NCBI GenBank assembly: GCA_900766865.1
Contig: CAAFXA010000370.1
Coordinates: forward strand, 1 to 9,333
Source: an uncultured Akkermansia sp.
GTDB taxonomy: Bacteria > Verrucomicrobiota > Verrucomicrobiia > Verrucomicrobiales > Akkermansiaceae
DNA length: 9,333 nt
Direction: 5' to 3'
The notes beneath the pieces were generated by a model. The model was not told the DNA's origin and did no database searches. It saw nothing but the letters and a program-made list of their open reading frames with translations. The translations under genes and the position numbers were made by a program. This document shows positions 1-5,548 of this stretch, piece after piece. Position 1 is the stretch's first letter. The number at the start of each line of letters is the position of its first letter.

Positions 1-323
1 ATGAGGTAGTCCTTCACGGGCTCAATGATGTCCTCGGGAACGCAAACGTCCTCGAAGGTCTCGTTGTTGAGGAAGTGGTAGCCCATGCCGTCCACGTAGG
101 AGAACTCCATCTCCTCGCGGCTGAGCATTACGCCCTCCAGGAAGTCGTTGGAGGTAAGACGAAGGTTGTAGTCCTTCTTGGTGGCGATGCTGCGGATGGT
201 CATCTGCACATAGGAGGCCATGCGGGGCGGAGTCTTGAGCTGGCTTTCACGCACAACACAGATGTCGCCGTTGTAATTCACGGCGTGGCCCTTGCGGAGC
301 TGAATAACGGGAACTTTTGCCAT
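1..323 (-). CDS. efp: Elongation factor P, N-terminal 107 residues (C-terminus beyond window)
   Basis: EF-P binds ribosomes stalled on polyproline stretches and stimulates peptide-bond formation. The translation starts MAKVPVIQLRKG and aligns without gaps to the E. coli EF-P N-terminal half as I recall it: RKG at 10-12, a glycine at 19, the domain I loop at about 30-36, and FLNNETFE at 84-91, matching the E. coli FMNNETFE segment. Domain I (KOW-like) is complete and the OB domain II has begun; the rest lies left of position 1. Residue 34, at the tip that reaches the peptidyl-transferase centre, is Arg (TPPRMAS) instead of the Lys34 modified in E. coli. Arg-tipped forms are known in the EarP-rhamnosylated group and in EfpL/YeiP. 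NYNG at 16-19 recalls EfpL, but the loop length fits standard EF-P. The gene follows the GtrA gene by 35 nt with no clear Shine-Dalgarno, so it is probably the last known member of that operon. Codons are strongly biased to C/G endings, as expected for high expression. Confidence 0.9.
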   Translation of the reverse strand, partial: MAKVPVIQLRKGHAVNYNGDICVVRESQLKTPPRMASYVQMTIRSIATKKDYNLRLTSNDFLEGVMLSREEMEFSYVDGMGYHFLNNETFEDVCVPEDIIEPVKDYL

Positions 324-358
324 AACGCGCGAGAGCGTAGCAGATAATGGCCTTTCAG

Positions 359-847
359 TCAAGCCTTTTTCTCGTCTCCTCGCGTTAAAAAGAAGCGTAC
401 CATCAGGAAGTTGACCGGTACCGCAATGAGAAAAACAGGCAGGGGAATTAAGGTGTCCGGCTGCGTCAGCTGTGGTAAGCACTCCGTCAGCCAGGGTGTA
501 TAACAAACAAGAGTATGTGCCATGGCGCTGCCCAGCCCTATGCTTATGAATAGGTTAAGCAGTAGGAAATGCAGGGTGGCATTGATGGCATGGCTGAAGG
601 CAAAGCCCACACCTTTGCTCAGGCTTCCGCTGGTGCGGAAGGTCCATTTGAGAGATGCCGCGTAATTGCCCAGAAAGCTGACAATGTAGCCGAAAGCATA
701 GGAGAGGTTGAGTGCGACCTGATTGCTTTCTGTCAGCCCGAAGAGTCGATTTACCCCGGCATAACAGCCCCAGTGAACAATGGTAGCCCCCACTCCTACA
801 ACGAAGAATCGGGCAAATTGTGCACCATATTTCTCCAGAAGCGGCAT
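359..847 (-). CDS. GtrA-family membrane protein
   Basis: GtrA-like proteins are small four-helix inner-membrane proteins thought to help flip or handle polyprenyl-linked sugars for surface-glycan modification. The 162-residue product has four hydrophobic segments at about 9-34, 46-66, 80-105 and 134-152. Two family hallmarks are visible: the end of helix 2 (SFLGNYAASLKWTF, 57-70), where the family has a conserved Asn and WTF, and the end of helix 4 (PVNFLMVRFFLTR, 144-156). The loop between helices 3 and 4 (about 106-133) is longer than in typical 120-140 residue members. I chose the ATG at 847 rather than the longer frame reaching 1090, because it begins at the family's normal N-terminus and its A is shared with the TGA stop of the upstream gene (TGATG). 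That arrangement suggests termination-reinitiation coupling. Substrate unknown. Confidence 0.85.
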   Translation of the reverse strand: MPLLEKYGAQFARFFVVGVGATIVHWGCYAGVNRLFGLTESNQVALNLSYAFGYIVSFLGNYAASLKWTFRTSGSLSKGVGFAFSHAINATLHFLLLNLFISIGLGSAMAHTLVCYTPWLTECLPQLTQPDTLIPLPVFLIAVPVNFLMVRFFLTRGDEKKA

Positions 848-1638
848 CAGATATTCGGCGCAAAATAGAACTTGAGCAGCTCCAGCTGGTCTTCTTTTGT
901 TACCAGATAACCGTCTTTGGGGTCGAGCCACTGGAAGGAGTGGATAGAGCTGCGACGGGAACCCATGGGCTGCTCGGGGCTGAATGCGGGCAGGCGGTCC
1001 AGCAGTTGCGGGGCGATGGCCTCTGCTATTTCTGTAGTCGTAAGCGGCGGCATGGCCGGTATGATGGCCGGGATGCCCAGCGGAATACACTTCTCCACAT
1101 CACCCAGAATACGCTGAGAGAAGTAGAGCTGGTGCTGTTCCAGTGGCGGCAAATCCAGCTTGCCACTGGCAGGAGGATTCATCAGCGTGTCGATTACCTT
1201 GCTGAATCCCGGGTTGGTAAGCGAGGCAATCTCCGGCAGGTGCACGTTGAGCACACGGCCGTACTGACGGTTGAGTTCCCGGTAAAGGTTGATGCGATTC
1301 TGAACATAAGCATCCTCACTGCTTTCCAGGCTCGGGGTGTTCTCGTTCGCATCATCGGGAAGCATGTCGCAGGTGGTCACAAAGATGGTGAGCTCCGGTT
1401 TGATATCTGCCAGATGGCTGATGAGGTAGTTTGTGGCACGGGTGTCTGCTTCTACATTCTGGCGGACTGTTTCGGGGCCATTTGCCACGGCATTGTCCAG
1501 GTACACCATCATGCGGAACGTCCGGCCGAAGGTTCGCTGGAAATTGTCCTTGTTGATGAGGTGATCGAAATGCCTGCGCCGGGTCCAGTACTGACCGAGT
1601 ACGGTGCCTGCGCCAAGGAATGCTGTGTCGTGTGCCAT
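847..1638 (-). CDS. Atypical NAD(P)-binding SDR / nucleotide-sugar epimerase-like protein
   Basis: The 263-residue protein resembles extended short-chain dehydrogenases (sugar epimerase/reductase type) found in glycan loci. An N-terminal Rossmann turn GAGTVLG (9-15, GxGxxxG) follows a short strand. A strand ending FVTTCDML (86-93) sits where the catalytic Ser/Thr lies, and Tyr111 opens YVQNR, so the usual YxxxK pair reads YxxxR. The segment LYFSQRILGDVEKCI (171-185) followed by PPLTTTEIAEAI (197-208) is like the region of such proteins that precedes the substrate pocket. The Tyr-Arg pair makes standard SDR chemistry uncertain. The only usable start is the ATG at 1638; the frame closes at an upstream stop with no other start codon between. 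No clear Shine-Dalgarno precedes it. It heads an operon with the GtrA gene (1-nt overlap) and efp, behind a good promoter. Family assignment is from recognition of motifs; substrate unknown. Confidence 0.6.
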   Translation of the reverse strand: MAHDTAFLGAGTVLGQYWTRRRHFDHLINKDNFQRTFGRTFRMMVYLDNAVANGPETVRQNVEADTRATNYLISHLADIKPELTIFVTTCDMLPDDANENTPSLESSEDAYVQNRINLYRELNRQYGRVLNVHLPEIASLTNPGFSKVIDTLMNPPASGKLDLPPLEQHQLYFSQRILGDVEKCIPLGIPAIIPAMPPLTTTEIAEAIAPQLLDRLPAFSPEQPMGSRRSSIHSFQWLDPKDGYLVTKEDQLELLKFYFAPNI

Positions 1639-1671
1639 GGGGAGAATGTGTTTGTTGCTCTCTTCTGTAGC

Positions 1672-1701
1672 ATTTTAGCACAGTAACCCCCCGCTTGGCA
1701 A
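1672..1701 (-). promoter_or_regulatory. Sigma70-like promoter for the SDR-gtrA-efp operon
   Basis: On the minus strand TTGCCA (1701-1696) and TAAAAT (1677-1672) each match the sigma70 consensus at five of six positions with an 18-nt spacer. The predicted start of transcription is near 1665, giving a leader of about 27 nt before the ATG at 1638. Confidence 0.6.
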
Positions 1702-1824
1702 GTTGTAAGAGAGTCCGTATGCCAGAAAAACTGCCTTCTATACAGCCGGAACAACCGGAATTGAGGTAAGATGCTTGCTTTTTTGCTTGCGTTTTGCCTG
1801 TGGATATGGTAGGTGTTGAATTAA

Positions 1825-2562
1825 GTGAAAGCCTGCATTGCACAGTGGAAGGGCACGCGAGAGGCCCAGGAAGACGCTTATACCGTGAAATATTTTCCGG
1901 AAGGCGTGCTGGCTGTGGTGTGCGATGGTATGGGCGGTCACCAGCAGGGCGCGCTCGCCGCTCAGACTGCAGTAAAGGCTTTTCTGCAGACCTTTGAGGC
2001 CGAGAGGGGGCGTGAGAATCCGGCAGATTGTCTGTGCCGTGCTCTGGAAGCTGCAAACTCTGCCGTGGGGCAGGAGTTCGCTCGGCTGGGGGCATTTGGC
2101 GGAACTACTCTGGTGGCCGCGTATATGGCCGGGGGTGTCCTCTGGTGGGTAAGCGTGGGAGATTCGCCCTTGTTGCTCTGGCGGCACCAGCGTCTGGTGC
2201 GCCTGAATGCAGACCATTCTCTGCGAGATGTTTACATGCAGTATGTGAAAGCCGGTTTCATGAGCTATGAGGAGGCGATGAGCCAGGGGCACCGCCTGCG
2301 TTCTGCTCTGACCGGGGAGCCCCTGGCAATGGTGGATGCGCCGCCAACCCCATATCCTCTTCTGCCGGGGGATCGCCTCATCCTTGCCAGTGATGGAGTG
2401 GATGATTTGTTATTGCCGGCGGTACTGCCGGAAGAGGTCAAAACGCTTCTGAATACGCGAGGCGAAGTTTCTCTGGCGGCCCTCATTGTGGATGCTTGCA
2501 TGCGCATGCAGCTTCCTGCCGCAGATAATACGACTGTTGTTTGCCTGGACAGACCTCTGTGA
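1825..2562 (+). CDS. PP2C/PPM-family serine/threonine protein phosphatase
   Basis: This is a metal-dependent Ser/Thr phosphatase of 245 residues, consisting of the catalytic domain only. The family motifs appear in order: REAQED (12-17), CDGMGGHQQG (33-42), GGTT (92-95), VGDS (111-114), NADHSL (128-133), LLPGDRLILASDG (179-191) and ADNTT (233-237). The metal-binding aspartates correspond to Asp17, Asp34, Asp190 and Asp234, so it should be active. There is no transmembrane, PAS, GAF or anti-sigma domain, suggesting a cytoplasmic enzyme of the PrpC/Stp type that reverses Hanks-type kinase or other phosphorylation; no kinase is in the window. The start is GTG at 1825: a TAA stop lies immediately upstream in frame, and the next ATG falls inside the DGMGG motif. 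A weak AGGTG lies at about 1812-1816. It is divergent from the SDR operon and followed by its own terminator. A poor TTG-box/TATGGT pair upstream was not convincing as promoter. Confidence 0.9.
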   Translation: MKACIAQWKGTREAQEDAYTVKYFPEGVLAVVCDGMGGHQQGALAAQTAVKAFLQTFEAERGRENPADCLCRALEAANSAVGQEFARLGAFGGTTLVAAYMAGGVLWWVSVGDSPLLLWRHQRLVRLNADHSLRDVYMQYVKAGFMSYEEAMSQGHRLRSALTGEPLAMVDAPPTPYPLLPGDRLILASDGVDDLLLPAVLPEEVKTLLNTRGEVSLAALIVDACMRMQLPAADNTTVVCLDRPL

Positions 2563-2595
2563 CAACGCGGGTAATGTGCTGCTGAAATACAGAAT

Positions 2596-2620
2596 AAGAG
2601 GAAACCTCTTTTTCCTTTCT
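2596..2620 (+). terminator. Intrinsic terminator after the PP2C gene
   Basis: AAGAGG (2596-2601) and CCTCTT (2605-2610) form a 6-bp stem with an AAA loop, followed by a T-rich run TTTCCTTTCTT. It lies 34 nt after the phosphatase stop codon and before the SOD gene. The stem is short, so termination may be partial. Confidence 0.6.
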
Positions 2621-2627
2621 TGTAGCA

Positions 2628-2633
2628 TATATT
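2628..2633 (+). promoter_or_regulatory. Candidate -10 box for the SOD-HdeD pair
   Basis: TATATT matches the -10 consensus at five of six positions and would give a leader of about 27 nt to the ATG at 2667. No good -35 box is present 15-18 nt upstream, where the preceding terminator lies, so the call is weak. Confidence 0.3.
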
Positions 2634-2666
2634 GAAGCCAGAAGCATTGGCGGGTGTCGAAACGAC

Positions 2667-3311
2667 ATGAATACGTCATGTCTCACACATGTCTTTGCAG
2701 AGGGGCGCTATATTCTGCCGCCACTGCCGTATGGGGATGCTGCGTTGGAGCCTCTTGCCTGTGCAGAAACTCTTTACCTGCATCATGATAAACACCACGC
2801 TGCCTATGTGGCCGGGGCTAATGCCGCCCTGGATACGCTGCGCCTCATTAATGAGGGGGCGTTGAGTCCGGCGCAGGCTATGCCGGCTACACAGAGCCTT
2901 GCGTTTAATCTTGGTGGGCATATTCTGCACACTTTGTACTGGGAGAATCTGGCGCCCCAACGCTCATCCTCACCGGGCGAGGAGGTTGCGCGTGCTATCG
3001 ATGATAGTTTTGGCTCTTTCAATTCCTTTGTGCGTTTGTTTACCGGAGTGGCGGTTGCCGTGCAGGGAAGCGGCTGGGCTGTGTTGGGGGTGGAGCCCGT
3101 GAGCCGTGGCCTGCAGGTGGCCGGTATCCATCGTCACCAGGATGCCTTGGTACCCGGCTTCTGTCCATTGTTGGTGTGCGATGTATGGGAGCATGCCTAT
3201 TATCTTACCTGGAGCAACGACCGAAAGGGGTATGTGGAGTCATTTATGCATCACATTAACTGGGATGTCGTGGAACAAAGATACGAAAGGAGCCTGCGCA
3301 ATGAATTCTGA
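2667..3311 (+). CDS. sodA: Superoxide dismutase, Mn/Fe family (Mn-type signature)
   Basis: The enzyme dismutates superoxide to oxygen and hydrogen peroxide. The 214-residue protein aligns over its length with E. coli MnSOD as I recall it. Metal ligands are His39 (in HHDKHH), His88 (LHTLYW), Asp172 and His176 (DVWEHAYYL). Tyr47 and His43 correspond to the substrate-gateway residues Tyr34 and His30, and Glu175/Tyr179 to the dimer-interface pair. Gly83-Gly84 near the second His, with Gln158 in the later loop (RHQDALVPG), is the Mn-type rather than Fe-type pattern, although metal use can be cambialistic. The N-terminus is about 12 residues longer than E. coli SodA before the YxLPxLPY segment. The extension is not a signal peptide, so the protein is probably cytoplasmic. 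No in-frame alternative start explains the extension. Its last 11 bases overlap the HdeD-like gene. Confidence 0.93.
   Translation: MNTSCLTHVFAEGRYILPPLPYGDAALEPLACAETLYLHHDKHHAAYVAGANAALDTLRLINEGALSPAQAMPATQSLAFNLGGHILHTLYWENLAPQRSSSPGEEVARAIDDSFGSFNSFVRLFTGVAVAVQGSGWAVLGVEPVSRGLQVAGIHRHQDALVPGFCPLLVCDVWEHAYYLTWSNDRKGYVESFMHHINWDVVEQRYERSLRNEF
3286..3292 (+). promoter_or_regulatory. Strong Shine-Dalgarno that fixes the HdeD-like start
   Basis: AAAGGAG sits inside the SOD coding sequence, 8 nt before the ATG at 3301. It is the best ribosome binding site in the window and selects 3301 over the in-frame ATG at 3106. Confidence 0.7.
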
Positions 3312-3846
3312 TTCTTCTCGTGTACGCAGCCTGGTGGGGCATCCCTGGTTGGCGGCTTTGCTTGCTGTTGCGGAATTGGTGCTGGGGTTCGTCATGCTGA
3401 GCTTTCCCCTCCTTCTGGGGGCGTCTGCCGTGTGGGTTGCCGGTTTCGTGTTTGTTGTGCTGGGCATCATGCATCTGGTGCATGTGTTTACCCGGGCCGG
3501 GCAGCGCATGTGGAGCCTGTTGTCTGCGGTGCTCTTTCTGGTGCTGGGGATAGCATTGCTTGTTCAGCCGCTGGCGTCTATGTCTGTACTCACGCTGGTT
3601 ATCGGTGTGGCACTGCTGGCAGGTGGTGTGCTACGCCTGATGGTGGCGTTCAGTCTTCGCCATTCTGCAGGTTCGGTGTGGCGTTTTTTTAATGCTGCAA
3701 TTTCATTGTTGCTTGGTGGGCTGGTTGTATGGAGTTGGCCGGAGTCTTCTCTGTGGTTTATCGGTACAGTTATTGCAGTGGAGATGATATTTTCCGGATG
3801 GGCTCTGCTTTTCCTGGCAATGGCACCCTCGCCTAGGGAAGCATGA
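3301..3846 (+). CDS. HdeD/DUF308-family inner-membrane protein
   Basis: The 181-residue protein is almost entirely hydrophobic, with six predicted membrane segments at about 15-35, 38-61, 71-90, 93-117, 127-146 and 150-174. These form three similar two-helix units, each with Gly and Pro near the helix ends (FPLLLGASAVWVAG, QPLASMSVLTLVIG, WPESSLWFIGTVIA). This is the HdeD (DUF308) layout; E. coli HdeD, of similar size, is in the acid-resistance island. Molecular function is unknown. The start at 3301 is supported by a strong Shine-Dalgarno and the short hydrophilic MNSDSSRVRS lead. It overlaps the SOD stop by 11 bases in another frame, so the two are probably co-transcribed and translationally coupled. 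That suggests expression under oxidative or acid stress. It ends before a bidirectional terminator. Confidence 0.82.
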   Translation: MNSDSSRVRSLVGHPWLAALLAVAELVLGFVMLSFPLLLGASAVWVAGFVFVVLGIMHLVHVFTRAGQRMWSLLSAVLFLVLGIALLVQPLASMSVLTLVIGVALLAGGVLRLMVAFSLRHSAGSVWRFFNAAISLLLGGLVVWSWPESSLWFIGTVIAVEMIFSGWALLFLAMAPSPREA

Positions 3847-3862
3847 AAGCCGGTATTGAAAG

Positions 3863-3896
3863 GAGAAGGACTGGTCAGGCATGACCAGTCCTTCTC
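3863..3896. terminator. Perfect 15-bp hairpin between convergent genes
   Basis: The arms 3863-3877 and 3882-3896 are exact reverse complements (core AAGGACTGGTCA / TGACCAGTCCTT) around a GGCA loop. It lies between the HdeD-like stop (3846) and the stop of the minus-strand NadE-like gene (3930). Tracts on either side are pyrimidine-rich (CTCTGTATC on plus, CTTTCAAT on minus) but not pure T, so it probably serves both strands. A protein-binding site is possible. Confidence 0.65.
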
Positions 3897-3929
3897 TGTA
3901 TCATATGATGATAACGGCTACTGCCGTGC

Positions 3930-5396
3930 TTAATCGTTCAGTCTGTGTGTTATCGGCAGTGTTACCTGTTCCTCGGCCTTGTCTGCGTGCAGAACCAGCG
4001 GGGATTGGGTGCGCTTGAGTGCAGAGGCTATCAATTTGCGCTGTACCTGTCGCACCTCGTTTTCGCTGAAGGGGCAGGTGCGCGTGTGGAGTAGCTCTGT
4101 GGCTCCCAGATTCAGGTCTGCCAGCTCATGCAGAATCCGATCTGTTGCGGGGGTGGATGGTTCGCAGAGTGTTCCGAATACCCCGCTGTATTTCTCCTGC
4201 AGATAGCAGCGCAGCTGGTGTAAATCCATCTCGTACAGGTTACCCAGCGGAGCCAGCAGCCCGCAGCTTTCGCCATACAGGGAGAAATCACCCATCAGCA
4301 GTTCACGTCTGCTCAGCGGGCTCAGGTACATGAATCCCTCTGCCTCCGCATAAGTGAACTCTACTGCGGCCGTAAGTCTTGCCTGTAGTGCAGACGGAGC
4401 CCCGGGGAGAAGTGTCGAGGCCTGTTCCAGCAGGGGGGCGGTGCTGAGTTGTTTGCAGCGAATGCCCAGCTGCGCGGCAATCTCGGTGTTCTCCTTTGTT
4501 GTTACGCCTGCCACATTGCTGCGCCCAAGAGCTTCCACACACAGTGCTGCCAGCAGGGGGGATGTGGCGTGGTCCATACTCAGGCAGACTTTGGTATAAC
4601 CATTGGCGCGAACAGTGTCGCGTATGCCTCGCTCCAGAGCGGTGCAGAGTTGTTCTGCCTCTTCTGGCAGTGCTTTGGCGCGCAGCTTGTTGCCGGGTGC
4701 TACGCATTTTGCCGCGCTTTCAAACAGAGGAAGACGAGCCGCAACATGGCCGGTGGGTATGCTTATCAGTGAGCCTCCGGGGTAGATGTTGCCATCGGCA
4801 GTGCCGGCCTGATGTACGGAGATAACCGGTACCCCGTTGCTTTTCGACTCCCAGCAGCAGGCCTCGGCATCTGCCGCCGGAGACCCGGCATACCAGGGCA
4901 ATGTGCGCAGGTGGATGATGAGGTCTGCCTGTTCTGCTTCCGGCGGGGTAGGGGTGTTGCGGGTATCGACTAAAAGCTGCAGCTCGTTCCAGTCAAATAC
5001 CTCGCCATTTTCCAGCTCCGAAACTTCACCATTTTCCAGTAGGTGTGGGGTCAGTGTCAGAGCGCGTCCGTTGCTCCATTCGTCTGCGCCATCGGCCCAG
5101 GAATCCTCTTCCTCATCTTCCGGGCAGGGAGGAACCCAGGCACCCAGAATCAGGGGGACGCTTCCCAGCTCTTCTGCCAGGGCTCGGAGTGCCGCCTGTG
5201 TCTGCCGGGCAAAGGAGCTGCGCTTTGTTAAATCCTGCGGGGCAGGGCCACACAGAGCAGTAGCCGGGGCTACTACCAGTTCTGCTCCATGGTCCAGGCA
5301 TTCGCGGTATCCCTGCACAATTTGGCGCAGGTTGTTGGAAAAATCTGCTGTAAGAGGCGTATTCTGAACAAGGCCGATTTTGGGAAATGCGTGCAT
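3930..5396 (-). CDS. Glutamine-dependent NAD+ synthetase-like pseudoenzyme
   Basis: Active NadE makes NAD+ from deamido-NAD, ATP and glutamine-derived ammonia, using an N-terminal nitrilase-type amidase and a C-terminal PP-loop synthetase. This 488-residue protein keeps that two-domain order. Its start KIGLVQNTP, strand GAELVVAPATALCGP (37-51), GNIYPGGSL (202-210), RLPLFE (221-226), LLAALCVEALG (281-291), FSLYGESCG (371-379) and the C-terminal LPITHR (480-485) all match the family. The catalytic residues do not: in FPE the Glu becomes Ala45, the Lys before LPNYGVFD becomes Val125, the Cys of LLVCED becomes Asp144, and the SGGIDS PP-loop reads MDHATS (274-279). The adjacent ATP-binding segment is shortened and TGNKSE is lost. 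An acidic insert (91-106) and a repeated ENGEV (121-125, 130-134) are peculiar to it. The frame is intact, so it is not a decayed gene. Predicted inactive for both reactions; real role unknown. The start at 5396 fits the family; no Shine-Dalgarno or convincing promoter is seen. Confidence 0.8.
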   Translation of the reverse strand: MHAFPKIGLVQNTPLTADFSNNLRQIVQGYRECLDHGAELVVAPATALCGPAPQDLTKRSSFARQTQAALRALAEELGSVPLILGAWVPPCPEDEEEDSWADGADEWSNGRALTLTPHLLENGEVSELENGEVFDWNELQLLVDTRNTPTPPEAEQADLIIHLRTLPWYAGSPAADAEACCWESKSNGVPVISVHQAGTADGNIYPGGSLISIPTGHVAARLPLFESAAKCVAPGNKLRAKALPEEAEQLCTALERGIRDTVRANGYTKVCLSMDHATSPLLAALCVEALGRSNVAGVTTKENTEIAAQLGIRCKQLSTAPLLEQASTLLPGAPSALQARLTAAVEFTYAEAEGFMYLSPLSRRELLMGDFSLYGESCGLLAPLGNLYEMDLHQLRCYLQEKYSGVFGTLCEPSTPATDRILHELADLNLGATELLHTRTCPFSENEVRQVQRKLIASALKRTQSPLVLHADKAEEQVTLPITHRLND

Positions 5397-5489
5397 GGTG
5401 AAAATGGTGTGGGCTCATGCTGCCTTATTTTGGCGGGAAATACAAGCCCAAAATGTGTATTGAGCTTTCTTTTGAGGTCATTGAAACGC

Positions 5490-5521
5490 AAAAAAAACGG
5501 CAGGTCGTTGCCGACCTGCCG
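5490..5521 (-). terminator. Strong intrinsic terminator of lptD
   Basis: Read on the minus strand, a perfect 10-bp GC-rich stem (CGGCAGGTCG / CGACCTGCCG, 5521-5512 with 5507-5498, loop 5511-5508) is followed directly by eight T residues (5497-5490). It begins 28 nt after the lptD stop and isolates lptD from the NadE-like gene, which must therefore have its own promoter in 5397-5489. Confidence 0.9.
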
Positions 5522-5548
5522 CGGAAGCTATGGTGTACTGCGTCTTTA

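Noticed and set aside
75..347. A 90-codon plus-strand frame at the window start
   Set aside because: It is antisense to efp, whose translation matches EF-P throughout.
848..1090. N-terminal extension of the GtrA-like gene to 1090
   Set aside because: The extra 81 residues overlap the SDR gene and are low-complexity basic sequence. The family N-terminus is at the ATG at 847.
820..1686. A 288-codon plus-strand frame across the SDR gene
   Set aside because: It is the antisense shadow of the SDR-like gene, which has Rossmann-type motifs, a good promoter and coupling to gtrA.
1746..1760. Direct repeat CCGGAA twice with 9-nt period upstream of the PP2C gene
   Set aside because: It is too short to distinguish from chance and not positioned on a promoter I trust.
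1783..1810. TTGCTT / TATGGT promoter for the PP2C gene
   Set aside because: Matches are poor, and transcription would start after the only ribosome binding site candidate, leaving about 8 nt before GTG.
3106..3300. N-terminal extension of the HdeD-like gene to the ATG at 3106
   Set aside because: This segment is the SOD gene read in another frame and is polar, unlike the membrane protein. A strong Shine-Dalgarno supports 3301.
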